A DNA stretch of 64,000 nucleotides from Saturnia japonica (Eukaryota > Arthropoda > Insecta > Lepidoptera > Saturniidae): positions 15,562,001 to 15,626,000 of the forward strand of contig CM065304.1 in the NCBI GenBank assembly GCA_033032175.1, given 5' to 3'. The notes under the pieces were generated by a model. That model was not told where the DNA came from, ran no database searches, and worked only from the letters and a program-made list of their open reading frames with translations. Below, one piece after another: positions 1 through 11,839 of the stretch. Numbering within the stretch: position 1 is the first letter of the stretch; each line of letters starts with the position of its first letter. Made by a program: the position numbers and the translations under genes.

Positions 1-892
1 TACCGTCACACCGGATTAAGGCGCAATCCCTACTATATTACTGTATTATATATATTCTACTAATCCTACTTCCTACTAGTCTAAATTAATAAACTTGCAG
101 TTATGTCTGTAAATTTAATATTTATCCAAAATTTCCCAATAGGATGCTATATGAACGATATTGATCACGAATATGCCATTAATTTTTTTATTTGTTTCTG
201 TTTGTATAACCGGATATGACTCAAAAATTGCTATACCGATTGTTATGAAATTTTGTACACGGGATGCTTATGTTATTGGTCAATTGATAGGGTATAAGAA
301 ATTTCAAAATTACTTTTAGAATACGTGAAAAAATAATTTCCAAAAAAATGTTTTCATTAATTCTTGACCGATTTCAACAAAACCTTGTATATGGGAAGTA
401 TAAGTCTTTTCATGTATGATTGGCTATGAAAATTTTCAAGTAAAAAAATAGATCTAAAAATTTAAATCTCATTAATTTTTAACCCATTTTGATGAAATTT
501 TGTATACGGGACATTTACGTCATTCCATAATTGATTGGCTATAAAAATTATCAATATAACTGCAAGGAATCGTAAAAAAAGAAGTTCAAAAAATTAAATT
601 TTCATCAATTCTCAACCGGTTCTGATCTAATTTTGTAGACGGGAAGCATACGTCATACCATAATTGAGAGGCTATACGAATCGTTAATAATACATTATAA
701 TCGTTGAACAGAATATTAATTTTCAACCGATTTTGATGAAAATTGTACTCGGGAAAAAGATACATGCCATTACTCAATTAATACTGCATATTATGCATTG
801 TCAACAATAATATCAATAAAAATAAAAGTACTTTATGTAAAATAACTACTGCGTAGTAACAAACGAGTGCATAACCCCGGGCATCACGCTAG
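1..892 (+). mobile_element. Helitron-like element with internal tandem array, 5' end outside window
   Basis: Five diverged tandem units start near 236, 368, 484, 616 and 727 (spacing 111-132 bp). Each opens with a CCGATTTTGATGAAATTTTG-like phrase followed by a 'GGCTATA...GTCAATAATA'-like phrase. The element ends at CTAG (889-892) followed by host T, with a GC-richer segment just upstream as in Helitron 3' ends. Related copies are at 2946-3100 (-), 4200-4725 (+) and 63578-64000 (-). No Rep/helicase coding is present, so it is non-autonomous. The class is inferred from the terminus and the array; the 5' TC end is not in the window. Confidence 0.6.
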
Positions 893-1030
893 TATATAAG
901 AAATGTGAAAGTTTGTATGTTTGTTACCAATAACGCAAAAATTGAATAGATTTGGATGAAATTTAGCACACAGATAGTTTACGACCTGGATTAACACATA
1001 GTATACTTTTTATTTCAGTTAAAGTCATAG
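893..1030 (+). repeat. Dispersed Helitron-like fragment
   Basis: The stretch reading 'AAATGTGAAAGTTTGTATG ... GGATGAAATTTAGCACACAGATAG ... GGATTAACACATAG' is a phrase set typical of lepidopteran non-autonomous elements, and it recurs at 1200-1340. It abuts the CTAG end of the preceding element directly. There is no coding capacity. Confidence 0.45.
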
Positions 1031-1172
1031 CTTAACCACTGTTATCAATCTATGTTTGTGCTTACTTTATGCTCGATTTTGAACTATGAATTACTTTCTA
1101 TTATTATTTTCACTTCAATATCTACGTTCCAAGTGACAAATTTATTAAGGTTAACTTTTTGTATTTGATTTC

Positions 1173-1193
1173 ATATATATATATATATATATA
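1173..1193. repeat. (TA)n microsatellite
   Basis: An uninterrupted AT dinucleotide run of about 20 bases, between two related dispersed repeat fragments. Confidence 0.9.
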
Positions 1194-1199
1194 CATGGA

Positions 1200-1389
1200 C
1201 AGATATAATAAATGTGCAAATTTGTAGTTTGGATTTCTGTTACTCATTCATACAAAAACGGCTAAACGGGTGTGGTGAAATTTACCACACTGATAGTTTA
1301 ACTTTGATTAACACATACGATACCAAATACAGTTCTCAATTTATATTGCTTTCTGATACCCACGCGAACGAAGTCGTGGTTACAGCTAG
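1200..1389 (+). mobile_element. Helitron-like 3' end
   Basis: It shares the 'GTGAAATTTACCACACTGATAG ... GATTAACACATA' phrase with 893-1030, then runs into a GC-rich terminal segment, 'CACGCGAACGAAGTCGTGG', and ends with CTAG (1386-1389) followed by T. The segment CACG...CGTGG can fold back on itself. This is the classic lepidopteran Helitron 3' terminus. The 64-residue frame across it is not a gene. Confidence 0.55.
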
Positions 1390-1563
1390 TGTAATTACTA
1401 TAAATTAAAATTCACGGATTTCGTCCATTATAAAGTAAACGTTTATAAATGAATCTAATAAAGTTTTGTAAATTTTGAAGTCATCTTCATGACAATTAAA
1501 AACTACAAAATTATTCATACCCGCTGTTTTCAATTTAAGTATATGTTATTGAGTATATAATCA

Positions 1564-2297
1564 CTATATTAATACGTCAGAAGAAAACTTCGAACACCTG
1601 AGATTTGGCATGGTTAAAGTTTATATGGAGAAGGAGTGCATCATCATCATCATCATCATTTCAGCCGCAGGACGTCCGCTGCTGAACATAGGCCTCCCCC
1701 ATAGATCTCCAGAGCAACTGATCTTGTGCGGCCTGCACCCAACGGCTCCCAGCGACCTTTATTATGTCGTCTTTCCATCTAGTGGGGGGCCGTCCTACGC
1801 TGCGCTTTCCGGTGCGTGGTCTCCACTCGAGAACCTTTCTGCCCCAACGGCCGTCAGTTCTCCGAACTATGTGCCCCGCCCACTGCCACTTCAACTTGCT
1901 AATCCTTTTGGCTATGTCGGTTACCTTAGTTTGTCTACGGATCTCCTCATTTCTGATTCGATCTCGTAGAGAAACACCAAGCATAGCCCTCTCCATAGCT
2001 CGCTGAGCGACCTTGAGCTTTCTTATGAGGCCCACAGTGAGCGACCTAAAAAAAGCTAAAATTTATCTATGATATATGTTACTAATATATTAAATAAAAT
2101 AAATTAATACTGCGAATCCTAGCCCGTTCCAGTGCCATTGAACTTAGACCCTCCAAAATATTAACATTGTCACTCATTGAAAAGTGACAACAAGTGACAT
2201 AATATTCATTGTTTAGGTTCTTAATGCAAATGTCAAAAAGAAAATAGTCTATGATTAAAAAGTCGCTGGTTGAATTTCGATTGATTTCGATCGCTAG
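1564..2297 (+). mobile_element. Non-autonomous Helitron (TC...CTAG family), split by an RTE LINE
   Basis: The left part (1564-1637) and right part (about 2046-2297) together match the uninterrupted copies at 55452-55784 and 11134-11415. The right end reads TTTCGATCG then CTAG (2294-2297) and host T. The break lies inside a conserved GGAGTGCA|GAAAGCT stretch and is filled by an RTE tail. The 5' terminal TC is not preserved. Confidence 0.7.
1638..2045 (-). pseudogene. RTE-type LINE, C-terminus of reverse transcriptase ORF plus 3' tail
   Basis: The minus strand encodes the last ~125 residues of an RTE-clade polyprotein (stop at 1661-1663). Recognisable pieces are the GLIRKLKVAQRAMERAMLGV segment, a WQWAGHIVRR motif, GRPPTRWKDDI, and the terminal SMGEAYVQQ. 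The stop is followed by an (ATG)n tail at 1638-1660, the usual RTE 3' end. It is 5' truncated just upstream of the motif, as expected for aborted target-primed reverse transcription, so it has no RT catalytic core and no endonuclease. It sits inside a Helitron and is therefore younger than that Helitron. A second copy at 60062-60545 differs at only about six of the aligned residues. Confidence 0.85.
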
Positions 2298-2945
2298 TAA
2301 TATTAAATAACATAGATGGAAAAAAGGGCTAAGTAAAAATTGAAGACAAAACATTAACAAAAAAAAAAAGAAGAAATTCTATGTAGATTGCGTTATGTTA
2401 AAAAAAATTCTTAATTCATTGGAGCTGATGTCACGAGCCAACGTGTCGGAAGTTTCGCAACCGACTAATTCGTAAAAATATTATACAAAAGATATTATAC
2501 AAAAGACATTTGGCAGTATTGAATATAATGCACACAGGGTTCCTGTTTTTAATCAAGTTGTATGAATGAAATTTAATATTTATAATGTTTATTTATTATC
2601 TAACTAGATTATTTATAGTATTTGAAGAAAATTATTGAAGTGCTTATTTTAATTGTAAATTGTACATTTACAAACACACAAAGAGAGATTTAAATCATAA
2701 CAAGTTTTATGAGCTCCTGACCACCAAACTAGAGTTTCCGTATATTGGCAGTCGGTTTGCCTCCAAAATAGATTTCAAAGAAATCAAAGATAATGGTAGA
2801 AAAATTGCGATTTTCGTAAGCTTTGTCCACCGACAACTATCTTAACCATTTTGTCATACAAAAACACTCTGTTTAACTGGATATATTATAGCTGCGGTCT
2901 TGAAAATTTTCGATATTTAATATCATTTAAATATTATATTATTAC
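2298..2945. other. AT-rich noncoding
   Basis: No supported gene. Only short chance frames (up to 61 residues) and A/T runs are seen. Confidence 0.6.
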
Positions 2946-3100
2946 TAATAGTGTCCCGTGGTCTATGGCTCCACACTTGTACATTACGCAATAAATATTT
3001 CCGTCACGTAATTTTATTTTTAATCATATTATTGACAATTCATGACGCCAATCAATTGCGCAATAACATAATATATTTCCTGTGTACAGATATAAAATTA
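2946..3100 (-). repeat. 3' end fragment of the tandem-array Helitron family
   Basis: The plus-strand text 'GTCCCGTGGTCTATGGCTCC ... TACGCAATAAATATTT ... TTGACAATTCATGACG' parallels 63581-63690 ('GTGCCCGCGGCTCCGC ... TACGCAATAATTATTT ... TTGACAATTCATATG'). The CTAG end has decayed to CTAATAG. The internal array is missing. Confidence 0.5.
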
Positions 3101-4190
3101 TTTTTGTAGATTTACCTATCAGCTCAATTTTTCAAAACTTATGTTATCAATATACATTACATATTTTACTTTATACTCTACGTATAATAAGACTTTCAGC
3201 CACGTATTATAAATCACGGACTACTACTCGTTGAGCTCGCTCGGTGCTGTTCGATGTTCGTTCGCTCGATAGTTCAAGCGAGAATGATCTGTAAGCCTGT
3301 TGTTACCGGCTTATAGATAATGAGTGCGGTCATAGAACACACCTGTTGCTATCGCGCCTCGCTAATAGTGCTGGTCAATAGTACGGTTTTAATATTCATT
3401 ACAACAATTATCTAACTTAATAGTCTATTTCGTTAAAGGTAATTTTGTTGTGGAATTTATACCTGAATTTAAGGAAACACTGTTAGTTAAAAACATGGAG
3501 CACACTACGATACTCATCTAACTCGACAATACGGGAACAATTTTCTCTAACCAATAGTTCAGGCAAATATCAAATCCCAAAGGTTAAATTTATAAAATAA
3601 TAATTTATGTCTCTCCGTTGCTAAAAGAAGTGAAAGTATACTAACAATGAAATTTTTTTTTAATATATGCATACAAAATTCTGAGACCGAGACAATACAG
3701 ACCGTAAAACACATATAAAGCCAATTAACAAAGTTTCCATTTTCTTTACTTTGTATTCGAGGGAGTGAAAGAAGTATTAGAGCTGTTGCACACAATTATA
3801 AGTCGAGTTGTATTGGAACAAACTTTTGACGTGGAAAGTTTGTAACTTTGTTAAGTAACGGATTGCGGGCAAGTCGTGGTTATGTTTGATATGTGTTGTG
3901 CACCAACGCTAGTTAGATAGACAAACGTTGGAGTTAGGGTTAAGTTTTAATTCAAAAAGTAAAGATAGATTCTTTTGAGATTAAAATCTAAAGCTGGGAT
4001 TAATAGGTTTCGAATTTAAAACACCATTGATTATACTTACTATTACTTGTTTTTTTTTTAGTTTAACTGAAAAAAAAATACAAATTATAATTTGCAGACT
4101 ACAAAGTAAATCTATAATAATAAATGTCTAGTTCTGTCCGTAAATGTAATTTTTTTTCAAACTTCCTGATACAGCCTGTCTAGAAGACCC
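3101..4190. other. Noncoding, with a CG-richer patch at 3220-3370
   Basis: No gene can be supported. The patch near 3220-3370 is less AT-rich than its surroundings ('CTCGTTGAGCTCGCTCGG...'). It contains no convincing frame, TATA box or splice signal. Confidence 0.5.
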
Positions 4191-4199
4191 TCATTATAT

Positions 4200-4725
4200 T
4201 AAATTTTTTTGTCTGTCTGTCTGTATGCCCGAAATTGACTCAATAATGGCTTCACCGATTGACTGTAAGATGTGGCAATATTACTATAAGAAACTGTAAA
4301 AAATATATTTCAAAAAATTGAAATTGTTATACTTAAACCGATATTCATGAAATGTTGTGACAGGAAGCATATATCATTCCATAATTTATGTTATAGAAAT
4401 TGTCAATAATACTTTTAGAAATAGAAAAATTATATAATAAACCTCAAACGATTTTGGTGAAATTTTGTAAACGGAATGTAATTATGGCATGCCTATGTCA
4501 TTTCGTAATGGATAGGCTATAAACCTTATCAAAAATAATTTTAAAAACTGTTAAAAAATTATTAGTTCTTAGTTTTAGATAATATTTTATGTTACGGAAG
4601 TTTAAATATCATTCCTTAAATTGTTAGGCTATATGAATTTTCAAATATATGAGTAAAAATAAAATTAGAAGACGAAATTAATTACTACGTAAAAATAACC
4701 TTGCGGAGCCGAGGGCAACTACTAG
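4200..4725 (+). mobile_element. Helitron-like element with decayed tandem array
   Basis: It begins with a 'GTCTGTCTGTCTGTATG' stretch, then shows at least three units of the same array as 1-892 (phrases near 4255, 4337 and 4446: ATGAAATGTTGTGACAGG, GTGAAATTTTGTAAACGG). It ends GCGGAGCCGAGGGCAACTA then CTAG (4722-4725) and host T. Non-autonomous and old. Confidence 0.55.
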
Positions 4726-5980
4726 TTAATAGTATACATAATAATTAAATTAAAGTAAAACTATATGTATTGAACGGTACCCAACTTGCTACATACCAGA
4801 AAAGAACCTACCTAGAATGCTGGCCGCATTGCGTCGTTTGAATGAACAATTTCATATTAAGTCAAATATCGATTTGGATAAACTTACTTTCTTTAATAAG
4901 TTCACTTCTATAGAGCTTTTGGTGGGATCTCAAATTGTCATGTAGCGGTTTTTGTTTTTTATTCATAAATTTGTGTTGTTTGACTATAATATGTCGTGCA
5001 ATATAGATGGCATTTTGTTATTGGTTGGTATTAAAACTTGGTTATTGTACACCAGCAAATTGGATTGGAAATACATAATATGAACAATGAACCATGAATT
5101 CTGAGATGCCACAAAAACTCCCTAGAAAGTTCTAACAAGGGAGCAGCCATTTTGTTAGAATACCTACTGAAATCATTATAGAACACTCTATATTCACTCG
5201 ATAATAGCAGTTCAATAAAGAGTAAATTCTAGTTGACAAGTTACGAAGAAGAAAAAAAGTACTTCTATAGCGATGTTTATAATATATAATTTTTTTATAA
5301 GACCATAATAAGCACTTAATATCACTGTGATCGAGCTTAGATCGGTGACTTGCAAAAAAGAAGCACCTATCTAGATAAACTTGGTATATAAAACGTTATC
5401 TGTATATACAATTTCATTCAAATCGTTGGAGCCGTTTCCGAAAACCCAATTACATAATATAAATATATACAATAGTTGCTCACTTAATAGTATTAGATAG
5501 ATAAGTAAGACTTAGCGTCACAAGTGAGACCAACACAAGATAAGAAAAGGTCACGTGAACTTAAAATTGATGTGAAAATTCTTCCTAGCTGACCTCGTAA
5601 CATCGTGGTTGGCTATTGAGAGAACGTTTGACACATTATGTTGACAGTTTGTTGGCCTATATATTATACAATACAGCTATAGGACACTCTTTATACATTT
5701 TAAAAGTGTATTCATTTTTAAATACATACGACTTGAGTAGTTAAGGAATAAAATCATCGAATACTTTTTTATTTTGGTATTCCTAGATTGTTTAATTTCT
5801 TACAATAATTATTAATATACAGTATATTTTCCATTGCTAAATCGGTAATAACTGTAGTTATGTCAAACATAATAAAGCCCACGGTGCTTAACAAAATCAC
5901 GTTTATGTTTTGATGTTTTCAACAAAAAGTCTTTCAGAGACCGTTGATATTTGTGGAGTATTCAAACCCGAGCTTCCATG
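4726..5980. other. AT-rich noncoding
   Basis: No gene is supported. A phrase near 5412-5445 (ATTCAAATCGTTGGAGCCGT) resembles the consensus found inside many insect transposon tails, so old repeat remnants are likely. Confidence 0.5.
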
Positions 5981-5984
5981 AGTG

Positions 5985-6025
5985 TATAAATAAACGGGCG
6001 CCATCGCCGAACGGATTCAGTTTCA
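5985..6025 (+). promoter_or_regulatory. Candidate TATA + initiator core promoter
   Basis: TATAAATA at 5985-5992 is followed about 33 bases later by TTCAGTTTCAGTT (initiator A at 6019 or 6025). The spacing is near that of arthropod TATA/Inr promoters, within a short GC-richer block. No splice donor or long frame follows; the first ATG (6109) opens only eight codons. It may belong to an old LTR or to a noncoding exon. Confidence 0.35.
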
Positions 6026-6039
6026 GTTTGTGTATATAG

Positions 6040-9000
6040 ACCCACAAACTGAGTTCTTATTCTTACAATAATTATTTACAAACCAATCAGATACTTTTAC
6101 TTCTCACATGAAAATAACATATTATTTATCATAACACGTTTTAATTACTGCCACCAAAACTCAAATCGTTAAAAAAATTCAAAAGACTCTCAAAATAATT
6201 TATAAAACTCCAAATAGTTTAAAAAAATGTAAATAAAAATATTTAATGATAGTATATTGACAAATATTTTAATAGATCTTGTGATTTTTTATATGCACAA
6301 AAAGGACAGTTTTACGCTTAGAGCAAATCACACAGTCAAGTATTTGAACTGGTAGGAATAGGCCTAAGAAAATCTTGTTTTCATCACAAACAGATGGGGC
6401 TGGGCAAAGAATGTAAACCACAAAACTAGTTAATATTGATCCCACAAAATAAGAAAACATAACTAAGCTCACTAACATTTATTAATTAAACAAAGTACTT
6501 TTCTGAACCTAATTTGTGGTTAAAATTAAAAAACCTCTCCTGGCTCCAACACCAGACCCTTGTTACCAAGCCCAATATATTGGACTCCTTAAATCAAATC
6601 ATATAAGCCTAAACTCGTGGGGTTCTCTAATAACCACTGAAAAGTTTCATTAACCACTTCTTGGGTCCATCATCTGATTAGTTCCAAGATACCAAATAAT
6701 AGTTTTGTAATCTGAACTACGTATACATACAAATTTTCATTTTTATACGACTACTAGAAGTAGGTTAAAATTGACTTCTAAGATGTTATTACATTGTTTG
6801 TTAGTTATTGAAGTCAATAATAAAAAAGTGTGTTAAAAATTATGTCTTTCCTTTTAATAATATTACCTGTAAATACAACCAAAAGCTAACTACTTAAAGT
6901 TAAATTCGAATCTATTTTTAAATTTAGTGGGAATATTTCATCTTTTATTGCATATCATTTAGTTAATTACTTAACTACGGCGCCACCTATCGGGTAAAAA
7001 TATAATTTTTTTTTTGGAAATAAACTATCATATTATTATTTTATTAATATGAGTCATTCTAGTGCATAAATACAGAATTTGTTATATGATGATCAGAAGT
7101 TACACACACAAACAGACGCACCAACAATCACTTAGGTACCATAATTATTATACAACATATATGTAAGTATACATAAAGCTATGTATACCTGCATATGTAA
7201 GTATTTAGTAGAATATCTATAATACCAATTGGGTTTAATAAAACTTTTTAATGAAGTTTAATAGCTAATAAGAATAATTAATTCAAAGAGTTGCATGTGT
7301 TGCTATTGTCGTATATAAAAATCATTATGCATGTCACTTATTAATGACACTTGCGCGAAGGTTTCTGATATATCACCAGCGCATAATAGGTGGCGCGCGA
7401 ATCGCTTCAAAAATGGTGTATTTTATGTTTTTACTTTTCAGTCATTTGAATTCAATTAATATAGAACAGAAATCGGCTAATAGTCTTTGCTATATATCAT
7501 TATGTTTCTCTGCAGGGGTTCTCGATAATTTAACAAAATACAATTCAAGAAATTAATAAATATCCCACTTTTAATCCTTATTGTGTCTCGTAGTTCTCGT
7601 GGAACGTCAAAAATGTTTTCACTTTAAAGAAGTATAGGGCACCTGCTAGTATGTATGTAATACTCGTATTTTATATGATAATTATATAAACATCGAATAA
7701 AATAAAAACAAACGTAATTGGTTGAAAGCTATAGGATATGTAAAGCCCAAGATTTGAAACTGTAGCGTGCTATGGAAGAGGCTTACACTCAACAGACGGC
7801 TAAAACGAGTTTTTTATGATAAATTCGATTAAAACTAACACTTATTATAATTCAAAATAATATGAACATCAACATAAAAGATTTTTCTTTTGAACTGAGT
7901 AATAACCTATTACGTACGTTTAACACCAGTATATTTGTTGTATGTGATAAGTATAACAGGAAAAAAGGTTTACAATTGAAATCTCTCGAAGTTTTTCTGA
8001 ATACATCTCTGTAACGATCCTTTTGTATTTGAAATCTGTTAAGGGTAAAGGACTCACTTAATTAGCTACTGACGGCGGGATTCCGGTAAACCTAAACAAG
8101 AAAACGTTTAATTGCTGACCTTGTCACGATTCTATAATTTTAATAAATAGCGCCTTACGTGTCCGAAAAATAATAAACGCCCTTAAAGCATTATGGTCTA
8201 CCACGATTTTGTAGTGCTTCTGGAATGTTAGCATAACATGTCCGCGTTGATGGTTTTTATGCTATCATGCGCAAAATATTAGCATCCATCCTGAGCAAAC
8301 TTCGTGATAGACCCAACACGATAATGTGGATGCCGATAGTACTTTTATGAAGTACTGGTTATTTGTGATTATATGATGTTATGTGGCGTTCCATAATTGT
8401 ACAATTATCGATTAATGTAATTATATTAATAAACAAGTTGTACCCCTTGGTTTTAACCGTGTTAAATTTATTCGGCCAACTTTCCTCAATAAGTAAACTA
8501 TAAAATGCAAAAATATTTTTTCAAACCTGACTGGTAGTTCCAGAGGTTAGAGTGTTAAAAGAAACAAACAATAAAACAAATATTGAACTAAGTATTATAA
8601 TATAGTTTATATTTAATTTTATTTTTAATTCCAAGTTGCTCGTTTATTTTTCAGTTTATGTTTTCCTTTATTTAATTGATTCTTGTTGATTTGTAAATAT
8701 AAAAATGAACGACATATTACTTAAAAAGACGTTGACATTATTTAGTCAGTTTTTTCATCAACGTTCATATAACTGGATCATCATAATAGAGATTACTGTA
8801 AAATATTTACACAATGTAATTTTTTTGTGAAATAACATGAATGTACAAAGTTTTTGTTTACAAACACTCGACTGCTAGGTATAATAACAAAGACAGCATA
8901 ATTATTTGAAAATACGAAATAATTACTAGTTTCGTAAGACGTAATTTATTTCGTAAAATAATAGGAGAAACTAATATACTTTTGTTTGGAACTGATTGAC

Positions 9001-9700
9001 AGCTGTTACGCATTTACTTGAGTGAGACGTATAACGCTCACAATCGATTACAGGTGTGTCGGCCCTCGACAATACATTCACAGTCAGTCTAGAGCGGCAA
9101 CATCAATCTATCAATCAATTCCAGGAGGAACCAGCAAAGCAATATTAAATAAACTATTTTCGATGGATTTACGAAAAAGTAACAACTTCATCAATCAAAT
9201 AAAAGCTACAGATTTTATTGAAGTGAAACTTATTTGGGCGCGTTAAGGGAAAATTTGTGCAACGCGATATTACGTTGCGGAAAATACGTAATGGTCTAAA
9301 ATTAATAGAGTTCAAATTCTAAGAAGTTACATTTCAACTATGCGTAAGACTGTGTTCACACAGCATTGCAAGTTTTTTTTTTGCAATATATATACTTTTT
9401 AACGTATAACGTAGTGACATAGATTGTACATACAATAGAACAGTTCACACGTCCTTTACTGCGCACGATTTTCTGCCGTATAGTAATTACACGTACAATA
9501 ATTTTTGTTTCAATTTATATTAATCATTATTGCTTCTCATTATTAGGAACTAGCAATAATAATTGTATAAAAATCTAAATACAACAGTAAAAATCAAGGT
9601 TCTTAATAAATTAAAACACAATAAGTGGCTAATATAAAATAAATTCAGTTTTCAAATATGATAATGAAAGTTTGTAATCGATTCGCATGTAATAAATCAA
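6040..9700. other. AT-rich noncoding
   Basis: No gene is supported. The longest frames (69 residues on minus at 6269-6478; 70 on plus at 7344-7556; 74 on plus at 9022-9246) lack signals or a recognisable family. A CTAG-T end at 7646-7649 may be another Helitron relic but has no clear terminal hairpin. GCGCCACCT/AGGTGGCGC motifs at 6980-6988 and 7388-7396 are treated in the findings. Confidence 0.5.
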
Positions 9701-9714
9701 TCAACGCGAACTTT

Positions 9715-9845
9715 GTATGCCTGGGAAGATCGAGCGGTAGTACGAGTACGATAGGTCAGACGGAGTGACGCCCGCGAGCGAGTCGTAGAGTCTGTCGACA
9801 ACTCAGCCCGTCAGTGTGGCGCTTTGTGAATCACCTACTAAGGTT
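9715..9845. other. GC-rich block, possible host regulatory or untranslated exon
   Basis: About 130 bases distinctly richer in G+C and CpG than the flanks ('GATCGAGCGG...GACGGAGTGACGCCCGCGAGC'). It includes a TCAGTGTGG initiator-like string near 9809. There is no long frame. It may be a promoter or 5' UTR, or an old element end; I cannot tell which. Confidence 0.25.
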
Positions 9846-11133
9846 TTTCAGATTACGGACACTATTATTTTGTTTTACTCGCAACATTTCTAATATTGTC
9901 GTTTTTATTCCTAGAGAGTCAACTGGTGATCACTGATGTCAAACTTGAAATATAGTGTAGTCACATTTCTTTGTGTGTAGTTTTGCTACCGTATATTTTA
10001 CGGTACAATTATTTGAATCGTAAGATTTTACAGAATGAATTGAGGGTTTTTACTTATTTACTTAAATGTTTTCTGTTATTCAACATACCCGATCGTTTAC
10101 TATTATGATTACATAATTCAAAAAATTATAAAATGAATATGTTATGGCGAACAAATGCAAAAAAAAAAAAACGCTTTGGTTGACCCATGAGAGATGCGAA
10201 TTTGCCTCCTTTATTCGGAGAAAAAAACGTATCAATTGGTATAATATCTCATACGGGTTTCAATTAGTATCGATTGGTGACATCACTATTTTAAAAACAC
10301 AATAAACAGGCAACACATGGAATGTCATTTCACTCCGTGGGAGTAAAAACGAACTATAAACAAATATCACAAATAACAAAAAAAAAAAAAAATATATTGG
10401 TCTTGGTTGCAGTTTTGTCCTTTAACCAAAAGCAGTTGATTTTAGTAATTTTAGTTTTGTATTCAATAGTTTAAAACAATATTATAGTGGCTATTTTTAG
10501 TCACAGTATAACTTTCGTTTCACATCAATAGAAAAAATATTCTGTAACATTTTATAAAAATCAAAACTTATCACCTATTTAAAAAATTGTTATTTTCTAA
10601 ATAAATAACTTACAATCTATTTAGACCTAATCTAAGTTGCAAGTAACGGCCACTTGTTAATACAATCATGATTTAAGTAATCATGACTTTCTTTAGAACT
10701 TTACCTTCAGTATAATCTTTAAAAAAAATCTGTTTGACATTTGATTGTCATTGAGTCAAGTCGAATTTTTCTAAGCTACGACAAAAAAACTTGGGAACAA
10801 TATAAAACTGTACGGCCATATTCATGTGATCCCTATAACAATGAACAAAGACCTAAACTACATAGTGGTGCTTTAAAAAATTGTGATTGAGGATTATGCT
10901 GTCAAAATATTTTTTATTTAATTCTAACTTCATTTAAAATGTGTAAATAGTTACTTTTGATCCACTAATTTGTTTGTTCTAGTGTACCTTATGTTCATTG
11001 TTACTACTAATTTCTTATTTTGGACCTCAAAAACTATCACCGAGATCACAAGGTGAAGCTATTATATATCCCATTACTTTTCACTTGGTGTGGTTTTATT
11101 ATTACGATTATCACCGTGATAATATTAAGATAA
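9846..11133. other. AT-rich noncoding
   Basis: No gene is supported. A 17-bp near-perfect palindrome, ATTATCACCGTGATAAT, is at 11107-11123, immediately outside the Helitron that follows. Confidence 0.5.
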
Positions 11134-11415
11134 CTAGCGATCGCCCTAAGGTCGAAATTCGACCGGCAACTATTTGATCATAGACTATTTTCTGTTTCAC
11201 ATTTGCAGTATTCATGGATCTAAACAATGAGTATTATCGACATCACTTGTTCTCATTTTCGTTGAGTGATAATAATCAATATTTTAGGGGGTCAAGTTCA
11301 ATGACACTGGTAAGGTAATATAAACTTTAAGCATGCCAAATCTCACAGTCTTCCGTGCACGCAATACGCTTAATAGAGGAGTAGAAAGCTTTTGCTTCAC
11401 GTATTAATATATAGA
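11134..11415 (-). mobile_element. Complete 282-bp non-autonomous Helitron
   Basis: Read on the minus strand it starts TCTATATATTAATACGTGAA at 11415, preceded by host A, and ends CTAG at 11137-11134, followed by host T. This is the A|T insertion rule of Helitrons. A GGTCGAATTTCGACC hairpin lies 12 nt before CTAG, at the expected position for a Helitron terminator. There are no terminal inverted repeats and no target duplication. It has no coding capacity and would have depended on an autonomous element in trans. Other copies are at 1564-2297, 14062-14380, 23366-23519 and 55452-55784. Confidence 0.8.
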
Positions 11416-11839
11416 TTACACTGGAAAATCAAATATATTATTACATGCTAATGGATCCCATACAGCTCTATCATAAAAGAATAACAGATAGGTATATATT
11501 ATAATAATTAATTTAATATGTATGAGTTGATTTACATGGTTTACAAACATGCAAGAGATTGTGATTCATATTGTTGGCTGCTTTGAGGTGTTGCAGGATT
11601 ATTATTGATCTCCAGTTTTAGGTTATAATTATAGTTATGCATTTTGTTCGTGTTTTTTGTTATCTGGGGCTTTTACTCGATTTTTGTTTACTATTAATTC
11701 CGTAAAATAAATTAATCATATAATTAGTTATACTCTTATGTACTTTATCTTTTAAACATTTTATACTTATTTAAGTATTTTATAAATATTATAATCAATT
11801 ACTTTTATATTCATAATAATAGGTACACATTTTAGTATT

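Noticed and set aside
1610..1969. A 119-residue frame opposite the RTE tail (and its twin at 60206-60556)
   Set aside because: Antisense shadows of the LINE coding frame; the His or Ile run is the (ATG)n tail read backwards.
6269..6478. A 69-residue hydrophobic minus frame
   Set aside because: It looks membrane-like, but no splice, promoter or poly(A) context supports it and AT-rich antisense frames are often hydrophobic.
7310..7649. A possible Helitron ending CACCTG CTAG|T
   Set aside because: No terminal hairpin, no 5' end and no second copy seen in the window; CTAG alone is not enough.
9340..9500. TGTGTTCACACAGCATTGCAA followed by T-run and GTTCACACGTCC, possible MITE ends
   Set aside because: The two TTCACAC words are in the same direction and nothing else matches.
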